NCBI RefSeq assembly: GCF_038594605.1 | Contig: NZ_JBCFZM010000002.1 | Span: 62,001 to 126,000, forward strand | Direction: 5' to 3' | Origin: Alteriqipengyuania bathyomarina_B | GTDB lineage: Bacteria; Pseudomonadota; Alphaproteobacteria; Sphingomonadales; Sphingomonadaceae | DNA length: 64,000 nt | Shown: one piece after another, positions 15,787 to 26,837 of the stretch | Layout: each line of letters starts with the position of its first letter | How positions within the stretch are numbered: position 1 is the first letter of the stretch | The notes under the pieces: model-generated | Told to the model about the DNA's origin: nothing | Database searches by the model: none | What the model saw: only the letters and a program-made list of their open reading frames with translations | Made by a program: the position numbers and the translations under genes

Positions 15787-17082
15787 ATGGCTACCGAGAT
15801 CACAGTCCCCCAACTCGGTGAATCGGTCACCGAAGGCACCATCGCCGAATGGCTCAAGCAACCCGGCGATGCCGTGGCTGTAGACGAACCGATCGTCAGC
15901 CTCGAAACCGACAAGGTCGCGGTTGAGGTGCCCTCTCCCGTCGCAGGCGTGATCGAGGAACTGCGCGCCGAAGTGGGCGACACGGTGGAAGTGGGCGCAG
16001 TGCTCGCCACCGTCTCCGAAGGCGGTGCCCCTGCCGCCAAGGGCGACGAGGCCAACCGCGATCAGGGTGCCGGAGAACCCGGAGGCGGCAAAAAGGGCGC
16101 GGAACCTGCCAAGGCAAAGGACGCTGACAGCGGGCAGGCCGCTTACGGCAACCACGACGAGGGCACCGGAGAAGGCAACCAGACGCTCTCCCCCGCCGTG
16201 CGCCGCGCTGTGCTGGAATACGGGGTCGATCCGAGCAGCATCAAGGGCACCGGCAAGGACGGCCGCCTGACCAAGGAAGACGTGATCGCGGCGGCCCAGT
16301 CGAAAGAGGGTGGGAACAAGGGCGATAGCGCTTCGCCTGCGCCCTCGCCCTCTTCTACGCCTGCAACCGTCTCGTCTGGCGAACGCCGCGAGGAACGCGT
16401 GAAGATGACGCGCATGCGCCAGACCATCGCGAAACGTCTCAAGGGCGCGCAGGACAACGCCGCGCTGCTGACCACGTTCAACGATGTGGACATGAGCGCG
16501 GTGATGGAAGCGCGCGGCAAGTACAAGGATCTGTTCGCCAAGAAGCACGACATCAAGCTCGGCTTCATGGGCTTCTTCGCCAAGGCCGCGTGCCTTGCGC
16601 TGAAGGACGTGCCGGCTGCCAACGCCTACATCGAAGGCGACGAGATCGTGTACCACGACTACGTCGATATCTCCGTCGCGGTGTCTGCGCCCAACGGCCT
16701 CGTCGTGCCCGTGATCCGCGATGCCGACAAGAAAGGCTTCGCGCAGATCGAGAAGGACATTGCGGACTTCGGCGCGCGCGCCAAGGACGGCACGCTGACG
16801 ATGGAAGACATGAAGGGTGGCACCTTCACCATCTCCAACGGCGGCGTGTTCGGTTCGCTGATGAGCACCCCGATCATCAACCCGCCACAGAGCGCGGTGC
16901 TGGGCCTTCACCGGATCGAGGATCGCCCCGTGGCGATCGACGGTAAGGTCGAAATCCGCCCGATGATGTACATCGCATTGAGCTACGACCACCGCCTGAT
17001 CGACGGACGCGAAGCCGTGACTGCGCTCAAGATCATGAAGGAAGCGATCGAAGATCCGACCCGGATGCTGATCGACCTGTAA
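15787..17082 (+). CDS. sucB: 2-oxoglutarate dehydrogenase E2 (dihydrolipoyl succinyltransferase)
   Basis: Core of the 2-oxoglutarate dehydrogenase complex, 431 aa. The lipoyl domain covers residues 2-80 with the lipoylated Lys43 in ETDKVAVEV. A charged, Gly-rich linker follows, then the peripheral-subunit-binding domain at about 135-170 (LSPAVRRAVLEYGVD ... GTGKDGRLTKEDV), a second linker and the catalytic domain at about 200-431, with the active-site His near 402 in SYDHRLIDGR. It starts six bases after sucA and is surely cotranscribed with it. A palindromic element separates it from lpd. Confidence 0.97.
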   Translation: MATEITVPQLGESVTEGTIAEWLKQPGDAVAVDEPIVSLETDKVAVEVPSPVAGVIEELRAEVGDTVEVGAVLATVSEGGAPAAKGDEANRDQGAGEPGGGKKGAEPAKAKDADSGQAAYGNHDEGTGEGNQTLSPAVRRAVLEYGVDPSSIKGTGKDGRLTKEDVIAAAQSKEGGNKGDSASPAPSPSSTPATVSSGERREERVKMTRMRQTIAKRLKGAQDNAALLTTFNDVDMSAVMEARGKYKDLFAKKHDIKLGFMGFFAKAACLALKDVPAANAYIEGDEIVYHDYVDISVAVSAPNGLVVPVIRDADKKGFAQIEKDIADFGARAKDGTLTMEDMKGGTFTISNGGVFGSLMSTPIINPPQSAVLGLHRIEDRPVAIDGKVEIRPMMYIALSYDHRLIDGREAVTALKIMKEAIEDPTRMLIDL

Positions 17083-17093
17083 GACTATTTGCC

Positions 17094-17177
17094 GTCACCC
17101 CCGCGAAAGCGGGGGTCCCGCTCCCTATATCGGGAGCACAACGGAGAAGGTGGGATACCCGCCTTCTGGGGGATGAC
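17094..17177. repeat. Composite palindromic (BIME-like) element between sucB and lpd
   Basis: Two GC-rich hairpins in inverted orientation. The left begins GTCACCCCCGCGAAAGCGGG; the right, read inward on the minus strand, begins GTCATCCCCCAGAAGGCGGG. A small CGCTCCC/GGGAGC stem lies between them. The ends GTCA...TGAC face outward. It fills nearly the whole spacer between sucB and lpd. The same outer architecture recurs at 49561-49692, so this is a dispersed family. Confidence 0.85.
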
Positions 17178-17188
17178 GAGAGAAGAAA

Positions 17189-18607
<1,419 letters not shown>

Positions 18608-18720
18608 GGCTCTGCTCCGGCGCGCCGCCCGACCGCCCGGCGGCGGTGGCGCGCCGACCAATGACATTGCACGGCCTCCCCTGGTGTCTTAAGGCATCAA
18701 CACACTAGGGGAGATAAATC

Positions 18721-20073
18721 ATGTTCCGCCACACCATCGCGGCCGTTGCCGTTCTGTTTGCCACGCCCGTCCTTGCGCAGGATGTCGAGCGGATGGACGA
18801 GGTCGTGTCCGCCGATGCCGACCAAGGCACCTTCATGGGCGCCGCACTGGTCGCGATCGGCGACGATATCGTGTTCGACGAGGCCTATGGCAGCGCCAAT
18901 CTCGAATGGAACATCGCCAATACGCCCGCAGCGAAGTTCCGCATCGGCTCCGTCACCAAGCAGTTCACCGCCGCCTCGATCCTCCTGCTGAAGGAACGAG
19001 GGCTGATCGATCTCGATGCGCCGGTGAAGACCTACTGGCCCGACGCGCCACCAGCGTGGGACGCGATTACCGTGCGCAACCTGCTGCAGCACACATCGGG
19101 CATCACCAACGTCACCAATCTGGACGAGTTCGCGACGGTCAAATTCCTGCCGACGACGCGCGAGGAGCTGATCGCAAGGTTCGCGGACAAGCCGCTCGAG
19201 TTTACGCCCGGCGAGAAGTGGGACTATTCCAATTCGGGCTACGTCCTGCTGTCGGCAATCGTCGAGCAGGTCAGCGGGCAGGACTATGCCGACTTCGTGA
19301 AGGCGAATATCTTCGATCCGCTGGGGATGGCCGACACCGCGATCGACGTCACCGCCGACATCGTGCCCCGGCGTGCATCGGGCTATGCCCCGTCGGCGGA
19401 CGGCATCGTCAACGCCGAATATGTCAACATGGCGATCCCGACTGGCGCGGGCGCGCTCTATTCCACCACCCACGACCTGCTCAAATGGCAACGCGCCCTG
19501 TTCGGCGGACGCTTGCTCGAGCCGGCAAGCCTGACCGAAATGACGGGCCCCGGTGTCCCCGCGATGGCCGGTGCGACTTACGGTTTCGGCGTGCTGCGCA
19601 CCGAGGACGAGGACGGCACGATGATCTGGCACGGCGGCGGGATCGAAGGGTTCAACGCCATGCTGATGCACGATCCCGATCGCGACATCACGGTGGTCGT
19701 CCTCGCCAATCTCAACGGTGGCCAGGCCAACGATCTGGGTCGGAGCCTGCTGCAGCTTGCGCGTGGAGGCGAAGTCATCCTGCCTAGCGAGAGAGCGGCA
19801 GCCGAAACCGACGTTGCCGCGCTGGATGCCTACGAAGGCACCTATGCTCTCAGCCCCAGCTTCAAGATCAAGGTCTTCGTCGAGGATGGGAAGCTGATGA
19901 CCCAGGCAACCGGACAAGCCGCTTTCGAGCTGTTCGCGCAGGAGGGTGAAGAGGATTTCTTCTTCCTCAAGGTCGTCGATGCGCAGCTGCGCTTCAATCG
20001 CGACGCCGCCGGTGACGTCCGCTCCCTGACGCTCTATCAGAACGGGCAGGAAATCACCGGCACCAAGGAATGA
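18721..20073 (+). CDS. Exported serine hydrolase, beta-lactamase family
   Basis: Periplasmic class C beta-lactamase / D-alanyl-D-alanine-carboxypeptidase-like hydrolase of 450 aa. It has a signal peptide ending TPVLAQD, the nucleophile motif SVTK at residues 77-80, YSN at 169-171 and HGG near 304. The C-terminal 100 residues (after about 355) form a separate small domain (DAYEGTYALSPSFKIKVFVEDGKLMTQATG) like the DUF3471-type extension of such hydrolases. The substrate is unknown; these enzymes include esterases, peptidases and beta-lactamases. It is followed after one base by a membrane protein gene, suggesting an operon through to the TRIC-type gene. Confidence 0.88.
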   Translation: MFRHTIAAVAVLFATPVLAQDVERMDEVVSADADQGTFMGAALVAIGDDIVFDEAYGSANLEWNIANTPAAKFRIGSVTKQFTAASILLLKERGLIDLDAPVKTYWPDAPPAWDAITVRNLLQHTSGITNVTNLDEFATVKFLPTTREELIARFADKPLEFTPGEKWDYSNSGYVLLSAIVEQVSGQDYADFVKANIFDPLGMADTAIDVTADIVPRRASGYAPSADGIVNAEYVNMAIPTGAGALYSTTHDLLKWQRALFGGRLLEPASLTEMTGPGVPAMAGATYGFGVLRTEDEDGTMIWHGGGIEGFNAMLMHDPDRDITVVVLANLNGGQANDLGRSLLQLARGGEVILPSERAAAETDVAALDAYEGTYALSPSFKIKVFVEDGKLMTQATGQAAFELFAQEGEEDFFFLKVVDAQLRFNRDAAGDVRSLTLYQNGQEITGTKE

Positions 20074-20074
20074 G

Positions 20075-20887
20075 ATGAACCGACTGCCTGCCCTGCTTGC
20101 GTTGGCGATACCGACGCTGGCGGGGCTCGCCTACATGGCGCTGTTCGGCGCGCCGGATGCGTATCCGATCGTCAACGGCGCAGCGCTGGTCCTCGCCGCG
20201 CTGATCGTGCTGATCGGCCTGCCCGAGTTCGGCGAACGGGCGCGCCGGATCGCGAGCCTTCTATTGCTGGTGCTGTTCGCCTTGCCGCTGGTTACCGGGC
20301 CCAGCGTGAACGACATTGCCCGCTGGCTGCCGCTCGGGCCGTTCATTCTCCATGCTGGCATGCTCACCATCCCGGCGCTCGCGGTGCTGGCGGCACGCGA
20401 GCCCATGCTCGGCCCGGCCGCCCTCGTGGCCGCGATCGTCGTTGCGCTGGTCCAGCCCGATTTTGCCAGCGCCTTCGCACTCACCGGCGGCGCGATCGGG
20501 CTCTATCAGGTACGGGCGGACTGGCGGGCCGGTCTCGTCGTCATTCTCGGCTTTTTCGCCGCGATCTCGGCTGCGTTGCGCGGCGAACTGCCTCCCGCCC
20601 CGTTCGTGGAGCGGGTGTTGCACGATGCCACCAACGCATCGCCAGCCATCGCTGCGCTGCTTGCCCTATCGCTACTGGCATCGGTCCTGCTGATGCTGTT
20701 CGGCACGGGCTTGCCTCGTTCGGCCCGTTACCCGCTGGGCATGAGCCTGTTCGGCTTCCTTGTCGCAGCGCTGATCTCCAACTACCCCACCCCCCTGGCA
20801 GGATACGGCGCGGCCGCGATAATCGGCTTCGCGCTGGCCCATGCCATAGCCTTCGCCCTGCCCGATCCCAACGAGGCACCCAAATGA
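20075..20887 (+). CDS. Polytopic membrane protein of unknown function
   Basis: A 270-aa protein with about eight hydrophobic helices and short loops, hence integral to the inner membrane. I do not recognise the family firmly. Part of it, NDIARWLPLGPFILHAGMLTIPALA followed by ALVQPDFASAF (residues 86-135), recalls the FtsW/RodA (SEDS) pattern of RW-x-LG, a helix, then QPD, but the protein is far shorter than SEDS glycosyltransferases and the resemblance is weak. Its ATG comes one base after the preceding hydrolase stop and its stop overlaps the VOC gene start (ATGA), so it belongs to an operon. Confidence 0.7.
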   Translation: MNRLPALLALAIPTLAGLAYMALFGAPDAYPIVNGAALVLAALIVLIGLPEFGERARRIASLLLLVLFALPLVTGPSVNDIARWLPLGPFILHAGMLTIPALAVLAAREPMLGPAALVAAIVVALVQPDFASAFALTGGAIGLYQVRADWRAGLVVILGFFAAISAALRGELPPAPFVERVLHDATNASPAIAALLALSLLASVLLMLFGTGLPRSARYPLGMSLFGFLVAALISNYPTPLAGYGAAAIIGFALAHAIAFALPDPNEAPK

Positions 20888-21318
20888 CCATTCCCCCCTT
20901 CCACCTCGCCTTTCCGGTCCACGATCTCGACGCGGCGCGAAATTTCTACGGCGCCCTGCTCGGCTGCCGCGAGGGGCGATCGGACAAGGACTGGATCGAT
21001 TACGACTTCTTCGGCCATCAGATCGTCGCCCATGTCGCACCCGCCGCGGTCGCCGCGCGCGCGGCTGGCGAGGATCGCAATGCGGTCGATGGAGAGGCAG
21101 TGCCGGTCCCCCATTTCGGCGTCGTGTTGCCGATGGACCAATGGCAGGCGCTGGCCGACCGGCTGACCGAAGCGGGCCTGAAGTTCATCATCGAACCGAC
21201 CGTGCGCTTCCGCGATGCGCCGGGCGAACAGGCGACGATGTTCTTCCGCGATCCCAGCGGCAATGCGCTGGAAATCAAAGCTATGGCAGACCCCAAGAAA
21301 CTCTTCGCCACGGACTGA
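20884..21318 (+). CDS. VOC-superfamily (glyoxalase/dioxygenase-fold) protein
   Basis: A 144-aa cytosolic protein made of two vicinal-oxygen-chelate modules. The opening FHLAFPVHDLDAARNFYGALLGC and the closing FFRDPSGNALEIKAM are characteristic. Candidate metal ligands are His8/His3-region residues in HLAFPVHD, His of VPHFGVV near 78 and Glu of ALEIK near 134. The family includes glyoxalases, dioxygenases and resistance proteins, and neither sequence nor context fixes the reaction. Start overlaps the preceding stop (ATGA), so it is cotranscribed with the membrane protein upstream. Confidence 0.88.
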   Translation: MTIPPFHLAFPVHDLDAARNFYGALLGCREGRSDKDWIDYDFFGHQIVAHVAPAAVAARAAGEDRNAVDGEAVPVPHFGVVLPMDQWQALADRLTEAGLKFIIEPTVRFRDAPGEQATMFFRDPSGNALEIKAMADPKKLFATD

Positions 21319-21354
21319 TTGTGCCCCGCAGCGCGGCGCGATAGAGGCGCGGCC

Positions 21355-22068
21355 ATGGCTCGCCCCCGCATCATGCAGCGCCTCGCGCGATGGCACATCT
21401 GGCTCGGTTGGCTGATCGGCCTGCCGCTGCTGATGTGGACGCTGACCGGGCTGGTCATGGTTTCGCGCCCGATCGACGAAGTGCGCGGCGAACACCTGCG
21501 CGCCGAAGTGGTCGAGCGTGCCTTGCCCGCCCAGCTCGCCCTGCCTGCAATCCCCGAAGGCCAACCGCGCCCGGTCGAGGTGACGTTCGTCACGGGCACT
21601 CAAGCACCGGTCGCCCTCGCCCGTTTTGCCGACGGCACGACGCGGCGCTTTTCAGGAGAGACCGGTGCGGTGCTGCCCGATCTCTCTGCATCCGATGCCC
21701 GCGACGTGCTTGCACGAAGCATCGTCACCGACAGCCCGCTGGTCGAGGTGCGCAAGTTCGACGCCGACGAACCACCGTTCGATTTCCGCCGCCCGGTCGA
21801 CGTCTGGCGCGCCGAATACGGGGACGGCACGCGGGTCTATATCGGGCGCGCGAGCGGCGAAGTGCTGGCGGTGCGCACACGTTTCTGGCGTGTCTTCGAT
21901 TTCATGTGGGGCCTGCACATCATGGATCTGCAGACCCGCGAGGATAGCAGCCACCCGATCCTGATCCTGTTCGCCGCACTCGGCGTGCTCGGCTCGCTGA
22001 TGGGGATCGTCCTACTGTTCAGACGCCGCAAGGTCCGGCGCAGGGAGTCCATTCATGCCGGTCGCTGA
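21355..22068 (+). CDS. PepSY-domain membrane protein
   Basis: A 237-aa inner-membrane protein with two membrane helices, one at residues 12-35 (HIWLGWLIGLPLLMWTLTGL) and one at about 205-225 (ILFAALGVLGSLMGIVLL), flanking a periplasmic region. A PepSY-like stretch, RVYIGRASGEVLAVRTRFWRVFDFMWGLHIM, precedes the second helix, as in PepSY-associated TM proteins often linked to iron or respiration. I chose the ATG at 21355 in place of an upstream in-frame start at 21319 because the hydrophobic N-terminus then has a normal short basic lead. It overlaps the next gene by 14 bases. Confidence 0.82.
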   Translation: MARPRIMQRLARWHIWLGWLIGLPLLMWTLTGLVMVSRPIDEVRGEHLRAEVVERALPAQLALPAIPEGQPRPVEVTFVTGTQAPVALARFADGTTRRFSGETGAVLPDLSASDARDVLARSIVTDSPLVEVRKFDADEPPFDFRRPVDVWRAEYGDGTRVYIGRASGEVLAVRTRFWRVFDFMWGLHIMDLQTREDSSHPILILFAALGVLGSLMGIVLLFRRRKVRRRESIHAGR

Positions 22069-22825
22069 AGCTGCGGTGATCCTGACGCCAGTGCTCGACT
22101 GGCTCGATCTGATCGGGGTCGCGGTGTTCGCGCTCTCGGGCGCGCTGATCGCTGCGCGCGAACGCCAGACCTTCGTGACGATGAGCTTCTTCGCGCTCGT
22201 CACAGGAGTCGGTGGCGGCACGGTGCGCGACCTTCTGATCGATGCGCCAGTCTTCTGGGTCAAGCACCCCTGGTACTCGATCGTATGCATCGCGATGGCG
22301 CTGATCGTGTGGAACACGCCGACCCGCTGGTGGCAGGGCAAGCTGTTCGACTATGCCGACGGCATCGGTCTGGCCGCCTATTCTGTGCTCGGGTCGGCCA
22401 AGGCGATGAGCTACGGCCTGCCGCCCGTATCGGCAGCGATCATGGGGATCATCACCGGCATTGTGGGCGGCACGATCCGCGATGTGATCGCCGGTCGCCC
22501 GTCGATCCTGATGCGGCCCGAACTCTATGTGACGGCGGCTGCGCTGTCGGCATCGCTGTGCAGCTTCGGGATGTGGCTGCTCGAGCCGCGCGGCGTCTTC
22601 GACTGGACGATCTGGGCGGTTTCCGCCCTCGCCGGGATGATGCTGCGGAGCGCGGCGATCCGGTTCAATCTCGGCCTGCCCGCGTTCCACGAGCGCGAAC
22701 GGGCGAGTTCTCGCGAGACCGAACTGGGTGCCGAAGCTCTGGCCGAGGCAGCTGCCGAGCCCGAAGTCGACGGGCTCTATTTCGAAGAGGCGGAGTTGGC
22801 GGACGAAAAAGGCCCCGGAACCTGA
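22055..22825 (+). CDS. TRIC cation channel family protein (YadS/YicG-like)
   Basis: A 256-aa membrane protein with seven helices in two repeats. Each repeat carries the glycine-rich signature, GVGGGTVRDLLID near residue 50 and GIVGGTIRDVIAG near 135, typical of the bacterial TRIC (formerly UPF0126) family, proposed to be trimeric K+-permeable channels. The C-terminal 45 residues are acidic and probably disordered. It overlaps the PepSY gene by 14 bases and is last in this run; a terminator begins before its stop codon. The ion and the physiological role are not known from the sequence. Confidence 0.9.
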   Translation: MPVAEAAVILTPVLDWLDLIGVAVFALSGALIAARERQTFVTMSFFALVTGVGGGTVRDLLIDAPVFWVKHPWYSIVCIAMALIVWNTPTRWWQGKLFDYADGIGLAAYSVLGSAKAMSYGLPPVSAAIMGIITGIVGGTIRDVIAGRPSILMRPELYVTAAALSASLCSFGMWLLEPRGVFDWTIWAVSALAGMMLRSAAIRFNLGLPAFHERERASSRETELGAEALAEAAAEPEVDGLYFEEAELADEKGPGT

Positions 22826-22842
22826 CGCTCCGGGGTCTTCTA
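22808..22842. terminator. Bidirectional intrinsic terminator
   Basis: Stem CCCCGGA/TCCGGGG (22813-22819 with 22829-22835). It is followed by TCTTCT on the plus strand and, on the minus strand, by CCTTTTT. It lies between the convergent TRIC-type gene and the exported-protein gene at 22862 and can serve both. The TRIC stop codon is inside the loop. Confidence 0.8.
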
Positions 22843-22861
22843 CAATAACTGACAGCAGGGC

Positions 22862-23614
22862 CTAACGGTAAGGCTCGGCCTGCGAATAGCCGTCGTCGTA
22901 ATCGTCGCCATAGCCGTCGTCGCCATACGCACCGGGGTCGTATCCATCATCGCCGGGAATAGGGCCGCCCGGGTAAGCTGGCTGCGCACGGCTGTCGGGC
23001 GTGGAATAGGTGCCCGCGCGCGCCCGCGCATAGACGTCGTCCGAGTACTGGGGGTCCGAGTAGCCCGGGTCGCCATAGACATCGCCACCCGACTGATAGG
23101 ACACCCCGCCGCGCCCGTAATAGATGTTCGTTACGCGGCCAGCGCCGGTGACATCGCAGCTGAAATTCGTTCCATTCGCGAGCGTTCCGCTGACCGAATA
23201 GCCGGTGCGGGTGCGCCCGACATTGTCGACCGAGCCGATCCTCTGGTCGCGCTCGACCCGGTTGACGCAGGAATCGACCGCATTGTCGAACGCGTCATCG
23301 GAAACGTAGTCCGTGTCGTAGCGCTCGCTGCGGTCGTTGCTGCTGTTGTTGCTGGCCGCGAGGATCGCGAAGACCCCGCCGATGATCGCCGCGCCTACGA
23401 GGATATCGCCCACGTCGGTCCGGTCGCGATGGCGGCGGTAGCGGTAGCGGCTGCGATGGTCGGCCTCGTCCGCTCCATCGTTGAGCACGGTTTGCACAGC
23501 GTAGTCGGTCTGCACGGCAGGCGCCCCGACACGCGGCATGTCCGCCGCCTGCACGGGTGAAAGAGCCATCGCGGCAAGCGCGCATCCGGCCGAGAACTTC
23601 GCGAGATTGGTCAT
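22862..23614 (-). CDS. Exported Asp/Tyr/Gly-rich protein (paralogue of the next gene)
   Basis: A 250-aa exported protein of unknown function. The signal peptide ends at PVQAADM. A basic, Arg-rich stretch is followed by a hydrophobic glycine-rich segment GDILVGAAIIGGVFAILAASN near residue 70, then a compact module with two Cys (DSCVNRVERDQR ... GTNFSCDVTGAGRVTNIYY). The tail is low-complexity, rich in Asp, Tyr, Gly and Pro. The hydrophobic segment and two-Cys module recur in the adjacent gene at 23774-24304, so the two are paralogues. I chose 23614 over the more upstream start because it gives a clean signal peptide. Confidence 0.7.
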   Translation of the reverse strand: MTNLAKFSAGCALAAMALSPVQAADMPRVGAPAVQTDYAVQTVLNDGADEADHRSRYRYRRHRDRTDVGDILVGAAIIGGVFAILAASNNSSNDRSERYDTDYVSDDAFDNAVDSCVNRVERDQRIGSVDNVGRTRTGYSVSGTLANGTNFSCDVTGAGRVTNIYYGRGGVSYQSGGDVYGDPGYSDPQYSDDVYARARAGTYSTPDSRAQPAYPGGPIPGDDGYDPGAYGDDGYGDDYDDGYSQAEPYR

Positions 23615-23678
23615 TTCGAACACCCATGCTGTGTCACGCGAGATGACGGCAAAGGGCCGGTTCGGGTGACGTTGTGCC

Positions 23679-23720
23679 AAAAAAATAGGCGGCCAGCCCT
23701 GTCAAAGGGCTGAACCGCCT
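23679..23720 (-). terminator. Intrinsic terminator downstream of the 23774-24304 gene
   Basis: On the minus strand a stem of GGCGG plus CAGCCC pairs with GGGCTG plus CCGCC around TTTGACA and is followed by TATTTTTTT. It separates the two paralogous exported-protein genes into independent transcripts. Confidence 0.85.
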
Positions 23721-23773
23721 TCCCCTGTCGCCTTACCCACCAGATGATTTGGCAGGCGTGACGAAAGCCTGTG

Positions 23774-24304
23774 TCAGATGCGGTTCAGTCCACGAATGCC
23801 GCGATAGTCGATGTCGACCACCCGTCCGCGACGGATCTGGCAGCTGAAGCGGCCTTCGTCGCCCCGACGGTTGTATCCGCGACGCTGGTCACGATAGCCG
23901 CGTTGGCCCTGGACTTCGATCCGGCCGGTGATGTTCCAGCCCCGGCGCGTATCGCGCACCCGGTTGATGTCGACGACATTGGCATAGCGATAGCCATTGC
24001 GCTGGGCGGTCCGTTCGGCGACGCGCACGCACTTGTCGATCGCGCGGCGCGGATTGCCGTTGGAACGGTAGTAATTGTCGCGGTAGCGGTTGTCGCGATA
24101 CCGATCGCGGTCACGATCGCGGTTCGAGGCCGAGGCGATCGCCGCGATGCCGCCGATGATGATCGCGCCGGCGATCACTTCGCCCGCGCTGATACCGTCG
24201 TTGTCACGATCGCGATAGCGCTGGGCTTCGGCCGGGGCGGCGGAAGTGATGGCCATGGCACCCGCAGCTGCGGTGCACAGGGCGGCCTTGGTGAAGTTTA
24301 GCAT
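23774..24304 (-). CDS. Exported Arg/Tyr/Asp-rich protein (paralogue of the previous gene)
   Basis: A 176-aa exported protein of unknown function. It has a signal peptide (ALCTAAAGAMAITSAAPAEAQ), then an acidic-basic run and the hydrophobic segment GEVIAGAIIIGGIAAIASASN near residue 45, a run of RDRD/YRDN repeats, and a C-terminal module with two Cys (DKCVRVAERTAQRNGY ... RFSCQIRRGRVVDIDY). The module and the hydrophobic segment match the neighbour at 22862-23614 in order and spacing. The start at 24304 has a good site, GAGGAGA. The glycine-rich segment resembles those of small outer-membrane surface proteins, which is only a hint of location. Confidence 0.75.
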   Translation of the reverse strand: MLNFTKAALCTAAAGAMAITSAAPAEAQRYRDRDNDGISAGEVIAGAIIIGGIAAIASASNRDRDRDRYRDNRYRDNYYRSNGNPRRAIDKCVRVAERTAQRNGYRYANVVDINRVRDTRRGWNITGRIEVQGQRGYRDQRRGYNRRGDEGRFSCQIRRGRVVDIDYRGIRGLNRI

Positions 24305-24625
24305 ACTGGGTCTCCTCACGGTGGGTGCCGAGCGCGATTGCCCGAACACCAACTGTTCTAGGGACCCGCCAGTGAGGTGGGACTGAATTGCTACGAAAGC
24401 ACTTGTTAATACAAACGGCGACAAACCTGAACGAATAAAAAGCTCGGTTTTCCGTCGTAATTCAATCGCTCGCGCGCTGCCAGCCGCTCAAGAAGCGGCT
24501 ATTCGTAACAGAATGCGAAATCGCATCTGCAGCGTCGGTTCAGCCGGGGTAGCCGCGATCGGGTGCCTGGTGGCTCGCGGTAGCTGGCATGGCGGCGAGC
24601 CCGGATAGCCCCGCCGCCGCTGCCC
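24305..24625. other. Intergenic region, no gene seen
   Basis: About 320 bases between the divergence point upstream of the 24304 gene and the end of the prolyl oligopeptidase gene. It includes the promoter region of the 24304 gene, with an AT-richer stretch near 24400-24440. A short hairpin with arms AGCCGCT and AGCGGCT lies at about 24483-24501. No ORF or RNA gene can be supported. Confidence 0.5.
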
Positions 24626-26770
<2,145 letters not shown>

Positions 26771-26837
26771 GATGGGGGCGTCCTCTCGTCGCTGAAATCC
26801 GGGTTCTCTATCTAGGTCGCGGCGGGCGGCGTGCAAC

